A stretch of 64,000 nt of DNA from Solen grandis (taxonomy: Eukaryota > Mollusca > Bivalvia > Adapedonta > Solenidae). Below are positions 23,693 through 35,700 of this stretch, one piece after another. The notes under the pieces are model-generated. The model was not told the origin of the DNA and did not search any database. It saw only the letters and a list, made by a program, of their open reading frames with translations. The position numbers and the translations under genes are program-made. Each line of letters opens with the position of its first letter. The first letter of the stretch is position 1. The DNA lies in NCBI GenBank assembly GCA_021229015.1, contig CM037785.1, positions 34,893,062 to 34,957,061 of the forward strand. Direction: 5' to 3'.

Positions 23693-24387
23693 AAACAAGA
23701 GGGCCAAGATGGCCCTGTGTCGCTCACCTGAGTAAGATGGCTGTGTTAGGCATAATGACAAAAAATCTGGCATCTAAAAGTGTTTTTCTAACATTTGACT
23801 AAGTGACCTACATATTGATCCTACCTGAATTTGCACTCAACTGGGAATTCATGCAGTCATCATTCATATTAAGTTTAATGAAGACTGGGACAAAAATGTA
23901 GGCCTCTAGAGTGTTCACAAGGTTTTTCTTAGATTTGACCTGGTGACCTAGTTTTTGTCCTCATGTGACTCATTTTCAAACTCATCCAATATATCAATTA
24001 GACAAACATCCTGACCAAATCTATTGAAGATTAGGCTAAAACTGTGGCCTGTAGGGTGTTCACAAGGTTTTTCTAAGGTTTTCCCTGGTGACCTAGTTTT
24101 TGACCCCACGTGACCCAATATCGAACTCATCCAAGATATCATGTAGACAAACATCCTGACCAAATTTTATGAAGATTGGGCTAAAACTATGGCCGTAGAG
24201 TGTTCACAAGGTTTTTCTAAGATTTGACCTGTGACCTAGTTTTTGACCCCATGACCCAATTTCGAACTCATCCAGATATCATGTAGACAAACATCCTGAC
24301 CAATTTTGAAGATTGGGTAACTTGGCACGACGGACAAAAGGCGATCACAAAAGCTCACCCGAGCACAAGTGCTCAGGTGAGCTAAAA
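23693..24387 (+). mobile_element. Hairpin-tipped modular repeat (GCTCACCTGAG family), core type CAAGGTTTTTCTAAGATTTGACC
   Basis: Opens AACAAGAGGGCCAAGATGGC, then GTGTCGCTCACCTGAG. Closes GGCGATCACAAAAGCTCACC, then CGAGCACAAGTGCTCAGG and TGAGCTAAAAA. The closing arms AGCTCACC.GAGCAC and GTGCTCAGGTGAGCT form a near-perfect 15-bp stem. The interior has ~145-bp tandem modules (TTGACCTGGTGACCTAGTTT, GTAGACAAACATCCTGACC). The minus-strand frames across the modules look alike only because the modules repeat. Confidence 0.8.
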
Positions 24388-24570
24388 ACAACATGTACTT
24401 GGGTATTTGTTCATTTTTAATTGTGTAATGTTACAGATACACTGTATTTAACAGCCCATCTGTTCTTCTGATGGAGTGACTGAAATTAGTTACCATACCT
24501 TGCTGACATATTATATAAAACAATGTATATTGTGATAAGTATTTTTAGACCCATGAAGGTCACATGATAA

Positions 24571-25500
24571 AACAAGAGGGCCAAGATGGCCCTGTGTCGC
24601 TCACCTGAGTAAGATGGCTGTGTTAGGCATAATGACAAAAAATCTAGCATCTAAAAGTGTTTTTCTAACATTTGACTAAGTGACCTACATATTGATCCTA
24701 CCTGAATTTGCACTCAAATGGGAATTCATGCAGTCATCATTCATATTAAGTTTAATGAAGACTGGGACAAAAATGTAGGCCTCTATTTTTGATCAAACTT
24801 GGCCTGTAGAGTGTTCACAAGGTTTTTCTAAGATTTGACCTGGTGACCTAGTTTTTGACCCCACCTTACCCATTTTCGAACTCATCCAAGATATCATATA
24901 GACAAACACCCTGACAATTTTTCATGAAGATTGGGCTAAAACTGTGGCCTCTAGAGTGTTCGCAAGGTTTTTCTAAGATTTTCCCTGGTGACCTAGTTTT
25001 TGACCCCATGTGACCCAATTTCGAACTCATCAGAGATATCATGTAGACAAACATCCTGACCAAGTTTCATGAAGATTGGGCCATAACTATGGCCTGTAGA
25101 GTGTTCACAAGGTTTTTCTAAGATTTGACCTGGTGACCTAGTTTTTGACCCCACATGACCCAATATCGAACTCATCCGAGATATCATGTAGACAAATATC
25201 CTGACCAAATTTTATGAAGATTGGGCTAAAACTGTGGCCTGTAGGGTGTTCACAAGGTTTTTCAAGGATTTGACCTAGTGACCTAGTTTTTGACCCCACA
25301 TGACCCAATTTTGAACTCATCCGAGATATCATGTAGACAAACATCCTGATCAAGTTTCATGAAGATTGGGCCAAAACTGTGGCCTCTAGAGTGTTCACAA
25401 GCAATTGTTGATGACGGACGAAGGACAACTGACGACGCACGACGGACAAAAGGCGATCACAAAAGCTCACCCGAGCACAAGTGCTCAGACGAGCTAAAAA
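24571..25500 (+). mobile_element. Second copy of the same hairpin-tipped repeat
   Basis: Starts and ends as the element at 23693-24387. Its first ~210 bases are nearly identical to that copy, including the GATGGCTGTGTTAGGCATAA stretch. It has more internal ~145-bp modules (about five) before the closing hairpin. Module number differs between neighbouring copies, which suggests expansion by unequal exchange or slippage. Confidence 0.8.
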
Positions 25501-25789
25501 GAATTGTTTAGGAGTACAAGACTTTTTTTGTATGCAGAAATTCTTTGCTATTACAGTTATGTGTATAAAGCTTTCTTATGATAATTAAAAATAGGCCCAA
25601 TCAGTATTATAAGAAACAAAATGCAGTAGATATGAAGTTTCTAGTAAAATATAGGTGGTTGAAAATTCATATACTGCATCATTTGGGTACATGTATTTTA
25701 TTTTCACAACAAATATGGAACGGAACACATGGATAACTTGTGGAAACATTACAGAAAAAGTGATACAGTGACAGTATAACAGACAGACA
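25501..25789. other. AT-rich spacer
   Basis: Nothing recognised. Confidence 0.35.
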
Positions 25790-26440
25790 GAAAAAGTGGA
25801 ATAACTAAACAATATTGAGTTATGGACCTTGTGCGGATAATTCTTCTTATCAAGCTCTGTCCATCAATGAAATTCCAAGTCAATAGCATGGGTAAAGCAG
25901 AGGTTATAGTAGAATCTAAAGTGAGACAGGCAGACGGACAGACATATGATGGAAAAGTGATCCCCATGTGTCATCCCATCTTACAGCATGTGACACAAAA
26001 ATCATATGGGTGAGAATAACTGAAATTTGACAATTAAGATCTAAACCAGTAAGATCGTTGATTATCAATTTTGCTGACAAATACAATTTCATAAAGCTTA
26101 ATTTTCTAAGCGAAGAAAAGTTCAAAACTATACTTATAAATACTAAAAACTTGTGTGGCAGAAAATGAGGAAAAGGGAAATGCCTAAACATATTGATGCC
26201 AGAGTTATGGACCTTGTGCTGACAGTTTATTTTGTCTAACTCTGTCCATCAATGACAAAAATTCAACAGGGGTAATCTACTAGTCATTACTTAACGCCCT
26301 TTCAACTTTAAGGGAAAAAGGGTTAAGGGTTCCTAAGTTATTGATTAAAAAATGAAGTGGACTGACGGACAGACTGACAGACCAACCGTCTGACATTTGC
26401 AGTACAATATGCCCCCTCTTCTTCGAAAGAGGGCATAATA
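25790..26440 (+). repeat. Hairpin-tipped repeat, second family (GCCC..CTCTT..AAGAGGGC)
   Basis: Two modules share TGAGTTATGGACCTTGTGC-like and CTCTGTCCATCAATGA phrases (about 25815 and 26195), followed by GGACTGACGGACAGACTGAC. The closing hairpin is TATGCCCCCTCTTCTTCG, then AAAGAGGGCATA (26408-26437). The plan is the same as in the GCTCACCTGAG family: modules, a GGACGGAC-like short repeat, a terminal hairpin. The left edge is uncertain. Confidence 0.6.
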
Positions 26441-26698
26441 CTAATGTCGATAAAAATTTTATGCTACTTTTGATACATTATACGCAATATGCAACTAAGA
26501 TGTATTGGAATATACCAGAGATTCTGCACATGCGCACATATATCAAACATAAATTTAATCACGGAATAATTTTCTAAAATTGATGCTCCTAAAATATTAC
26601 TTCAAAAATAGAAAAAGAGAATTATTTCTGATTTCTTATAAAAGAACTGCGAGAACAGCAGCGTATATAAGGCTTCAATACAAACTAAACATGCATAC

Positions 26699-26813
26699 CA
26701 CATTGACCGTTGACAAGTGTTTGGTCAGCAGGACATTGGCATATGTTTCCTGTGCAGATTAAAGGTGCAATGCAGCTTGTTGGAGGAACATGTCTGACCT
26801 GCCTGGGTACCAA
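26699..26813 (-). pseudogene. Cys-rich EGF/EB-type exon D, frame broken
   Basis: A TTGTTACAG acceptor and a TGTG|GTATGC donor bound 115 nt, which is 3n+1. Reading in from the phase-1 acceptor gives VGTQAGQTCSS. Reading back from the donor gives TSCIAPLICTGNICQC, then PADQTLVNGQCG. The two halves are one base out of register around 26783-26790. Aligned with exon E, the excess base lies in TGTTCCTCCAACAAGC against TGTTCTGCCACAAGC. Six Cys with the G-x-C-x-C core are retained. It could be a decayed duplicate or carry an assembly base error. Confidence 0.65.
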
Positions 26814-29502
26814 CTGTAACAAGCCAACAATACAGAAGTTAAATAAGGTAACAGGCTGCCAAAGACACTAGAAGATATTGAATTCTTCTTTTGATCTGCA
26901 TCTTAATCCATTTTATATTGGACATAATTTTAACTATACTGGTAATAATTATCAATTATCACAAACCAAACCCCTCACCATGTCATGAAGATGCTGATTG
27001 TAATGAGGCATAAAGAGAAGCGAAACTTATTGTATAAAACCTATGACACTAAGAATTTTTAAAATGATAACTTTACATCAGTGAGCAGACAAAATCTGAA
27101 CATGTCTTTTTAAATATGATATATTAACTATTACGAAAATTTTTTAAAAAACATAATAATATTGTTTATTTAAGTCAATATGTATTTTTGTCAACATTAT
27201 TTTACTCTTTTGAATTTACAATTACAATTTTTGACTAGAAGACATTTTTTTTGTCGAATATCAACGGAAGATTACGAAATTTGTCATAACGAAATAATGT
27301 ACCGCACTTAATGCAAAATAATTATTAAATTAAAAATAATTTTTAAGCAATTGCACAACTGGACTTGCATCATGCTAGACATCTTTTTTAATGTTTTATT
27401 GTTATGGTCACAAAAAATACCATTAGTATTATAACTAAAATATCACGTTCTGATTTAGAATAAAGGCATCCAAATAATGGCATTGGTATTGTGGAATATG
27501 AACATTTGAAATTTTAAATTCAATGACATCCGCAAAATGGATCTTGATGCTTGATGTAATCGAAACTAAACAGTTTTAATTTTCTAAATAAATATTCTCA
27601 TTTGAGTGAAACATCTGCAATATATATATATTGAACAGTAAAACAACTTTCACATTATATTCTCATATTTAAATTATCATTAAAGTGACCGTTGCTTTTT
27701 TGACCTCCCTATTGGTAAAGGAATTAACTGCTGCATTGAGTAAGCAGGCAGATGAACAAACAATATAGGGGAACTACAGTGTAGATACATTATGACATTT
27801 AATTATAATATGAAAACAAGTATAACAAAGTTCAATATTGGACCAAAATCTTTATTTTCTGACTTGCTCAGCTGATTTGCGCATTTGTACTGAAATAAAA
27901 TGCAGTTCAATATTACTCAGTAAGTAGTCCTTGACCCCAAATATACTTTTAATAATAATTTGTAATGATACGTATATATCAATACAGACTTTAATCAGTT
28001 GTTTGTGGGATTTCCTTCAGAGTACCACCCCCTTAAAAGAAACTTTCTTTTTGACCTGCTGAAACTGGTTTCAAGAAATATGTCATATTCCATTTACAGC
28101 CTTATGACACTAGTGAATAAAGTACTATTTCCTTCTAGGTGAAGAGAAAATAGACACCGGGGTTCAGGTCTGGAGAGTCAGCAAGTTGTGACAGTCGCTG
28201 ACCTCCAAGAAGTCCATTATAATACATGCTTTATAGCCAAGCAGGTTGTCATTAGAAGACAAGCACTTCACATATCCAGGGTTGACTGCAAAACTATTCT
28301 AGAGGGGTACAGAAAAAGAAAGATGAAACTGTTTAGTGGTCAACCCTTGATATATTGTTTTAATATCTCTCATGAAAATATCCCGTGATGGTTTTACCTT
28401 TTAGTACTGTCGTTTTTATGATTTAGCAGTTTCTATTGAGCATTATTACATACAGAATATTCTTCAAAGTTTGAGGTTTTTGGCAACAGTTGTTCTGCAT
28501 TTCTCGCTGCACTCATTGGTTATTCATTTCCCTCTTTTGTTTCATACTTATAGACTTACGTGTTTTATCATCAGTAATGATCAGTTATATATATATAACC
28601 AGGGTATGTACCATCTTTCAACCTCTGTTACTAGAATTTAAATTTAGCTACCCACCTACAAACACTACGACACTTGACTTTTCCCATGTATGTCGTCTAC
28701 CTCTTAATGGTTATCTTTTGGCTTTGACATAAGTAATGGACTAACTAATTTCAAACAAATATTCCGTTTACTTACCAGAAAATTTGCATCAAGTGTTGTG
28801 AATATTACATAAAGCAAATTACATTGCAACAAGGTTTAATGAAGATAGGAGACACAATGAAACATGTGGTATGTTTCATTGTTCACTCTAGCAATACAAG
28901 GTTATTTGATATACCATATTTCCACAAATCAACATTCACTATATTAATTAAACATCCCTCATACATACATTCCTGAGAACATAAATAAGATACAGCTATC
29001 ATAACTTTTAAATCAGTTGTGAAATCCTAACCTGTGCTGGAATTGAACTCAACGCCAATGCTCTTTGTGCCATTTTCACTAAATCATGGGCCATAACCCT
29101 GCCATAATTTCATTAATTCTCAAAACAAACCCAGGTGCAAACTCCTTGATGAACATGAACATTGCTTTTAATTTGTATGCTTTCTGGCTTCTAGTTTTGG
29201 AGATATGCATGACACATGATTTTGTGATGGACGGTATGATGGACATTCTTACAAAGCAACATTGTGAGGTTATCTTTTTGAACATCCTTTGATCTAGAGT
29301 AACCCCATATAACAAAAAAATATACCACTTACTGTAAAAGAAATGCCACAATGATGCAATGGACTGGACTGGCCTCAAAATGCTAATCATAATCCAAACC
29401 CTGACTCCACAATGTGGTTATTTTAGGTGTTGATGGATAAACAAACAAGAAAAAGATCTAAAAACTTTCAAAGTGAGGCATTAAAATGTTTTAAACACTT
29501 AC
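26814..29502. other. Intron-like stretch
   Basis: No exon with splice sites and Cys spacing is visible. Scattered small frames (for example 28188-28388, 28490-28732, 29079-29390) have no recognisable motifs. Very AT-rich around 27100-27650. Confidence 0.4.
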
Positions 29503-29626
29503 CACATAGATTACCTTCCTGTATGTAGCCATTCGCAGTATCACACTTACATGTGGTATCACAGATCATGTATGGAATAGCAATGCAGCTTGTGGCAGAA
29601 CACACCTGGGTTTAGCCTTGTGCCAA
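29503..29626 (-). pseudogene. Cys-rich EGF/EB-type exon E, frame broken
   Basis: Donor TGTG|GTAAGT and a TTGTAG acceptor bound 124 nt (3n+1). The downstream half reads QVCSATSCIAIPYMICDTTC, then KCDTANGYIQEGNLCG, in the phase that fits the donor. The first ~25 nt open with VGT in another frame, so an indel lies near the acceptor side; in the donor-compatible frame a stop appears upstream of TQVC. Exons D and E are each other's closest relatives (both have ACAAGCTGCATTGC). Either the true acceptor is elsewhere or this exon is a relic. Confidence 0.62.
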
Positions 29627-30275
29627 CTACAATTTATACCAACATTTTACCTAACAACAACAAAACTTTGTATAATAAACTGAATTGGTAAATCAGTCAC
29701 ATAATGAAGTTGAAGTGATTTACGTTATATTGTGATCTTTTTACTTTATTTTTAATTTTTGAAGGTCTGATCCATATGGAGTAAAATGTATTGTACATCA
29801 ATGAGAAGGTATTGCTAAGAAAAACATAAGTTGCATGATAAACAACTGTTGTGAATCTAAAAATATTTTCAAAGTAACTCCTAACAGCTACATGTGTTAA
29901 TCTCAATATGGTTATATACACTATTAGCACAAATGAATTAGTTATTAAACTAGAGATGAGAAATAACTTTAAATATTACAAAATTGAATCTGACAATATT
30001 GTTCATACATTAGAGGGAACTTAAATACTTATTTTTGAATTATGCAAGACTGACAAAACTAATGGTACTTTGTGCATGGGAAGATTCTTTTATACAACAG
30101 TGTTCAAACTTACTACCCTATATCTGCAATTACGAACACTATTATTCGATCCTGATGCTTTTCGCAGGTTGAGTTAGTTTATTATTGCTTGCAAAGATAC
30201 ATTTTCTGATAGCTTTGTTAGGTAAATGGCTAAACACAATGGAACAGATAAATCTTGAGAAAGAGGTCTGCTTAC
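29627..30275. other. Intron-like stretch
   Basis: Nothing recognised. Confidence 0.4.
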
Positions 30276-30395
30276 CACACTGATTGTTATCCATTATGTA
30301 GCCTCCACCATAGTCACACAAACAAAATCCGTTGGTGCAGACATACGGAGCTGTGCAACCCCCGGATATGCATGGCTCATTGGGATCACTGCCAA
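30276..30395 (-). CDS. Cys-rich EGF/EB-type exon F (internal exon, phase 1-1)
   Basis: A CTTTATTTACAG acceptor and a TGTG|GTAAGC donor bound 120 nt (40 codons), phase 1 at both ends. It encodes VGSDPNEPCISGGCTAPYVC, then TNGFCLCDYGGGYIMDNNQC and G: six Cys in a C-x4-C-x5-C-x4-C-x-C-x(13)-C pattern, typical of EB-type or EGF-like repeats. It is the cleanest member of the series and the most 5' in this window; further exons probably lie beyond 30.4 kb or outside the window. The product is likely secreted or extracellular. I do not recognise a specific orthologue. Confidence 0.82.
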
Positions 30396-30856
30396 CTGTA
30401 AATAAAGTTATATTTAACATGATCAAAAACATCAATGATTATGATGATAACATTGGTTCTAGGGCTTTCATTAACGGCGATGAAAACTCCCGCTTCACCG
30501 CCTTGACTAAACTGTGTGTAAAGACATTTAACTTTTTGTGAAGCAGGACAGGACGCAACAAGACCAAGATTCTGTAATGACTAGTGTATAGTTGTGACGA
30601 TGCATCAATATGCATATCCATTTCTTTTACATCAGATTTGTGTGGTCTTTACAGCTTGAACAAGATATGTTCGAAAACCCAATGCACTCGACCTAGCAAT
30701 CACCCTTTGGTACTACTCAAATGGGTTAAATGTCAAATAATTTAAATTCATGTTAATTGAAAGGCATTCACAAGTGTAAGTTATATACTAAATATCACAT
30801 TTTTTCCATATAATAAAGAGAGATACTCATTGAAATAATAAATAAAGGGAGTTAAT
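30396..30856. other. Spacer upstream of exon F
   Basis: No further Cys-rich exon or promoter-like element recognised. Confidence 0.35.
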
Positions 30857-32172
30857 AACAAGAGGGCCAAGAAGGCCCCAAGCACGCTCACCTGAGAAAA
30901 ACTGCCTTCTTTGCCTGTAAAAGTTACTAAATTATAGCAAAGTTGTAGTGAATTCATAATCCATGAGATCATTTCAATTCCCCACACTAATCTGTAGTGC
31001 ATGGGGTCAAAATTTGAAGTCAAACTTGAATGAAAGATTATGGCTAAAAACATGGCCAGTGAAACTGCAAAACGATTGCTTCAGAGATGAAGATGCTAGA
31101 GTGTAAGCAGTTAAATCTGGCATTTTATTAATTAAAGGGCAAAACATCCTGACTTATTAAAATATCAGCCAACTAGGCCAAGAAATTATGGCTATTTAAA
31201 TTATCAGAAATTTTAAAAATGATTGCCAAAGAAATGAAGATGCTAGAGTGCAAACAAATCTGGCAATTTTAGCATTAGGGACATTTTGCCAATATCTGTC
31301 ATAATTAAACTAGGCCAAAGGAATAAACCTATAAACATTGTCATAAAGTTTGAAGCTGATTACTTGAGAAATAAAGATGCTAGAGTGCAAACAAAGTGAA
31401 ATCTGGCATTTTTAATATTAAAACGGGCATAACTCCTGACCTAATTGGCCGATATCAGCCATCAAACTTGGCCAAGAGATTATTGCTATAAATATTGCCA
31501 TAATGTTTGAAGATAATTGCTTAGAAATGAAGATGATAGGGTGCAAACAAAGTGAAATCCGGCATTTTTTAATATTAAAAGGGGCATAACTCCTAACCTA
31601 ATAGGCTGATATCAGCCATAATTGAACTTGACCGAGAGATTATGGTAATAAACATTGTCATAAAGTTTGAAGATATTTGCTTAAGAATGAAGTTGGTAGA
31701 GTGCAAATAAAGTGAAATCTGGCATTTTTTTAATATAAAAAGTGGTATAACTCCTGACCTAACAGGCTGATATCAGCCATAATCGAACTTGGCCGAGAGA
31801 TTACAAAATTTGTACCTGTACATATTATTGAAGGTTAAGACTTTCTAAGTCTTATTTAATAACAAGTGGACAATGGTTTTGGCAAGTTTAACCACAAAGC
31901 CATGATTTGGTAAAGGGCCACTTGACAATGTCACAAGCCAGATATCCAAGTTCAAGGTCATGTTGTTTAAAAAATAAGTTTGTTCAATATGTTAGTTATA
32001 CAGATTCAAGTGACCCATTGGGCGGATCCATTTTGACCACAGGGTCATGGTTTGAAAAGAAAATGAAAGATGTCCACTAGGCTATGCTACAAACAATTAT
32101 CTAAATCTAAGGCCTTATGATTTCTGTCAACAAGTTTAAAAAGCTAGAAATGTTTCCATAGGGCAAGGATGC
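30857..32172 (+). mobile_element. Hairpin-tipped modular repeat truncated by assembly gap
   Basis: Opens AACAAGAGGGCCAAGAAGGC and CACGCTCACCTGAG. About six ~155-bp modules follow (phrases GAAGATGCTAGAGTGCAAAC, GGCATAACTCCTGACCTA, GATATCAGCCAT). From about 31860 it switches to a different module (GTGACCCATTGGGCGGATCC, CAGGGTCATGGTTTGA), the same kind that begins the composite element at 2815-3400. The closing hairpin is not seen before the gap. Confidence 0.7.
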
Positions 32173-32272
32173 NNNNNNNNNNNNNNNNNNNNNNNNNNNN
32201 NNNNNNNNNNNNNNNNNNNNNNNNNNNNNNNNNNNNNNNNNNNNNNNNNNNNNNNNNNNNNNNNNNNNNNNN
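32173..32272. other. Assembly gap (100 N)
   Basis: Exactly 100 N. The left side is repeat module and the right side is integrase-coding relic, so the true gap length and order are unknown. A reading frame drawn across it is artificial. Confidence 0.98.
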
Positions 32273-35200
32273 CATCCCAGGTGAACAGATTAGTGCCTAC
32301 AATTTGCCACGGGTATTCAGGGATCTCAGTGGGAGTCAATAGCTCTTTGGGGTTTGAATTTCTGAACTTTAAGCAAGTGTTGCAATTAAGTACAAGATTC
32401 TTTATGTCAGCAGAAATGCCTGGCCAATACATTACATCTCTTGCCCTTCTCTAACTTAGCTCTACACCCATGTGACCTACATGAATAAGCTCAAGCATTT
32501 GAGACTGCATGGACTTGGGGATAATTATTTTATTGCCCTGCATGATTCGCCCACCCTCAGTGAATAACTCATCAAGGTAGTTCCAGTACTGCAGTATCAA
32601 GGAGGGGCATTTGTTTCTGGCTTCTGGCCAACCTTGAATTATAGTATCTTTCAACAATACCAAAGTTTGATCTTGAGCTGTTTTGTCTTTGAGCTCTTTC
32701 ATTTTTCTGTCAGACACAGGTAAACTTGACATAACCATGTGAACTTGTAAGTCCATTCCTTGTGACAATTCGGGAAATGTGTCATTTGAATATTTCCTGC
32801 TCAAAGTGTCGGCAACAGGGACTTGCTTTGACGGATAGTGTTTGACATCAAGGTCATACCTTTGTAACTGCAGAAGCATTCGCTGTAAACGAGCAAGGGC
32901 AGAGTTGATTGGTTTCTTGAAAATGGCAAATGATCAGTTTGCACATTGACCTTGTAACCATATACAAAATGATGAAATTGCTTGCAACCGAACAAAATTG
33001 CATACATTTCCTTCTCAGTTTGTGCATGATTTACCTCAGAAGGAGTAAGTGATTTTGATGCATACGCTATCGGCTTTCCTTCCTGCACAATGGTTGCCCC
33101 GAGACCAAACTTGGAGGCATCCGCTTGCAGAGTCAGATGTTTGTTCTGATTATAATAAACAAAACCTCATCTGGGGTAGTGATGATTTCTTTCATTTTCT
33201 TGAATGCATCACTTTGGGCCTTTCCCCAGCAGAACTCGGCATCTTTTTATAAAAGCTGTCTCATTGGGACAGTAACCTCTGAAAGATTGGGTGCAAATCT
33301 TGACAAGTAATTGACCATGCCTTATATGGTTTCAAGTTCTTCCATGTTTTGATTGGGGGCTGCATTTTCTCCACTGACTCAATTTTAGAAGGCGAAGATT
33401 TGAGCCCTTCTAAAGTGAGCAGGTGGCCAAAGTATTCGACCTCCGACAGACCAACCTTAAGTTTGTAGACATTAAAACGAATGCCTTTTTCTTGTGACCT
33501 AAGCATGACTGCCTTGAGATTTGCATCATGCCTCCCCCCCGCCCCCCTCTTGTTGACCCATATACCAGTATGTCATCAAAAATAAATGCAACACCACTCA
33601 AGCATTCAAAACATTCATCAATCTTTTGAACAAAAAGATCTCCAGAAGAGTTCAGTTCAAATGGGTGACGAAGATATCTTTACCTTCCAAACATGTGTTA
33701 AAACAAGTAAGGAACGATGACTCAGTATCAAGTTTCAGAGCCCAATACCCTGACCTAGCATCTAGCTTCGTGAAATATTTTGCATCAGAGAGTTGTGGCA
33801 AAATGTCATCAAGAGTTCTCAAGGGGTAATGTGGATGTTCAATTGCCTTATTCAAGTCACGTGGGTTAAGGCATATCCTTATTTGACCATAGCCATTTTC
33901 TGCCACGACCATTGAGTTAACCCAGTCAGTGGGTTGATTAACCGTAGAAATGACACTTAAGGATTCCATCCGAGAGAGTTCATTTTTGACCTTGTTTTGT
34001 AATCCAAGAGGGACCTTTCATGGGGGATGCACAACAGGTGTGACTGTGCGGTCAGTGTGAATTTTACATTCACCAGGAAACAGACCAGTGCCATCAAACT
34101 TGCTTGTAATTATTTAGAACATTTTCCTTTGTGAGAGGAGCAGTTGGAGACCCTGATTCAACTGAGAAAGTGATATTAATCAGACCAAAATTAATGGATG
34201 ACTGGAAACCTAATAAGGGATTTGACTTTGTATCTACTACATGGAAGTAGACATCCATAGTCTTGCCAGAACCTGGATGATTACACCTAAAAGTTATGCA
34301 TCCCTTCAAATTTAGCTCATTACTACCGTATGCAGACAGCTTTGATGTTGCCTAAATGTTTTAAATCCTTATATGGTAGGATGTTAACTTGGCTTCCAGT
34401 ATCAATTTTAAATTGTATGTGAGAGTTGGAAGGACCTACCTCAAAGGTTGTGAAAACCTGTCCATTCCTAATTGTGGATTCTACACTGTCTATAATCAGA
34501 TCTTGATACTGCACATGATCGTCAATGTGTGTGTTTGAAATTTGCACTTCGTGGACACTTTTGCACATAGGTCCAAAATGGATCCACTTTTTTACATTTA
34601 AAACACTGCTTGCCCTTTGCTGGGCACAGTTTATCATGTTTTCTCCCACAATTTGGACATATTGTTTGTTTTGTTGGTCCTGAGGATGTGTGCCGCGATG
34701 ATCCTCTCTGCTCACGCTGGTTTGAGGTTTTTTGACCAGACTGGCCTGAGGTATTATGGCCAGATCTCCTTCTATACCTCGACTTCACAGTGTTGACAGC
34801 AGTTGGCTGTTGTCCCATCTCTCGCAACTGAACTTGGGCATACTCAAAAGACTGGCATGTCTGAATTGTCTTGCTGAGTGTCAGATTCTCCCCTTCATTT
34901 ACAAGTTTCTCCCGAATTGTTTGAGAAGACACCCCAAAGACAATCCTGTCTTTTATCATGTCGTCAGGTTCTTTGTAATTACAGTCGTTACACAGCACTC
35001 TCAGCTTTGTAAGAAAATCCTGAAATAACAGTTCTCCCTGTGTCAAGTAGTTGAACTTATATCTGGCAAAGACAGGGTTTAGTGTTGGTTACAAGTGATT
35101 TTGCACTGCTTTGAATATAGACTTGAGCTTCTGCCTGTCAGACGCTGATGAATTTAATGATTGGACCAGGTCTCGGCCCTTTTCACCCATCCACAATAAT

Positions 35201-35345
35201 AAATGTGTCACTTGCACATTCTCATCTTTTTTCTTCTATGGGTCCTTGGAAAATGAGTTCTGCATGTTCTTGGAACTGTTTCCAGGATTCCGGTAGGTTT
35301 AAACTACTCAGTTCATGCTCGGTGTTGGCACTCCATTTAACTCCA
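32273..35345 (-). pseudogene. Decayed Ty3/gypsy gag-pol (second, unrelated element)
   Basis: Gag starts near the ATG at 35345-35343 and includes LPESWKQFQEHAELIFQG, ARYKFNYLTQGELLFQDF and KDRIVFGVSSQTIREKL. The zinc knuckle starts CPNCGRKH and CFKCKK and then shifts frame before HFGPMC (near 34590). The protease is FKIDTGSQVNILPY (about 34400). Reverse transcriptase pieces include NPRDLNKAIEHPHYPLRTLD, FTKLDARSGYW and, after further frameshifts, FIFDDILVYGS. RNase H follows as KPIAYASKSLTPSEVNHAQTE, then QTDHLPF. The integrase zinc-finger region is YWPGISADI..C..C, running into the gap. Frameshifts and deletions in every domain show a dead copy. It differs from the 11-16 kb element in every motif, so it is another lineage (chromodomain-free gypsy type). 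Confidence 0.88.
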
Positions 35346-35424
35346 TTGTGAAAATCAGATATTTACACTATTGTAATTGATCCAGAATTGAATATTCACA
35401 ATTTAACTGTCCATGAGCAATGAG

Positions 35425-35442
35425 TTCAATTTTTGACACCAT
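35425..35442 (-). promoter_or_regulatory. Primer-binding site of the decayed gypsy element
   Basis: On the minus strand TGGTGTCAAAAATTGAAC follows directly after a LTR-like end TTACA, about 80 bases before the gag ATG. A TGG-initial tract in this position is where a tRNA 3' end would pair. The primer tRNA species is not identified. Confidence 0.62.
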
Positions 35443-35700
35443 GTAATATTATTGAGTTCATAGAATGACAATGAGTATTGTATTTTAACTATATAATAAA
35501 CAAACAAAAATCATATAAATACAAGTACAGTGAATGGTGTTAAGTGATAATCCTGAGTGAAGTCAGAAGACTGGCTGGGCTTATAAGGTGTGCCCTTCAT
35601 ATAGTGCTTAAGGGAGGGAACTGTGGTGAGTATATTCATACTGTTACAGACATATCACCCCAACACCAACAAAGATACAACGTAAAAATTCCACCCTGTC
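35443..35700 (-). repeat. Probable 5' LTR of the decayed gypsy element (outer end not defined)
   Basis: On the minus strand it ends AATAATATTACA just before the primer-binding site. It contains TTATAAG (near 35583) as a possible TATA box. The partner LTR would lie beyond the gap and is not present, so the far boundary is a guess. Confidence 0.4.

Noticed and set aside
23948..25353. Minus-strand frames beginning MVRMFVYMIS, repeated four to five times
   Set aside because: Same reason: they reflect the ~145-bp module, with no known domain, and end at arbitrary stops.
32136..32432. Continuous frame across the 32.2-kb gap
   Set aside because: It includes 34 unknown residues from N; only the integrase part to the right of the gap is real sequence.
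33510..33560. Gly/Arg-rich peptide in the decayed gypsy polymerase
   Set aside because: Produced by a C-rich low-complexity insertion (CCCCCCCCGCCCCCC) and frameshift, not a domain.
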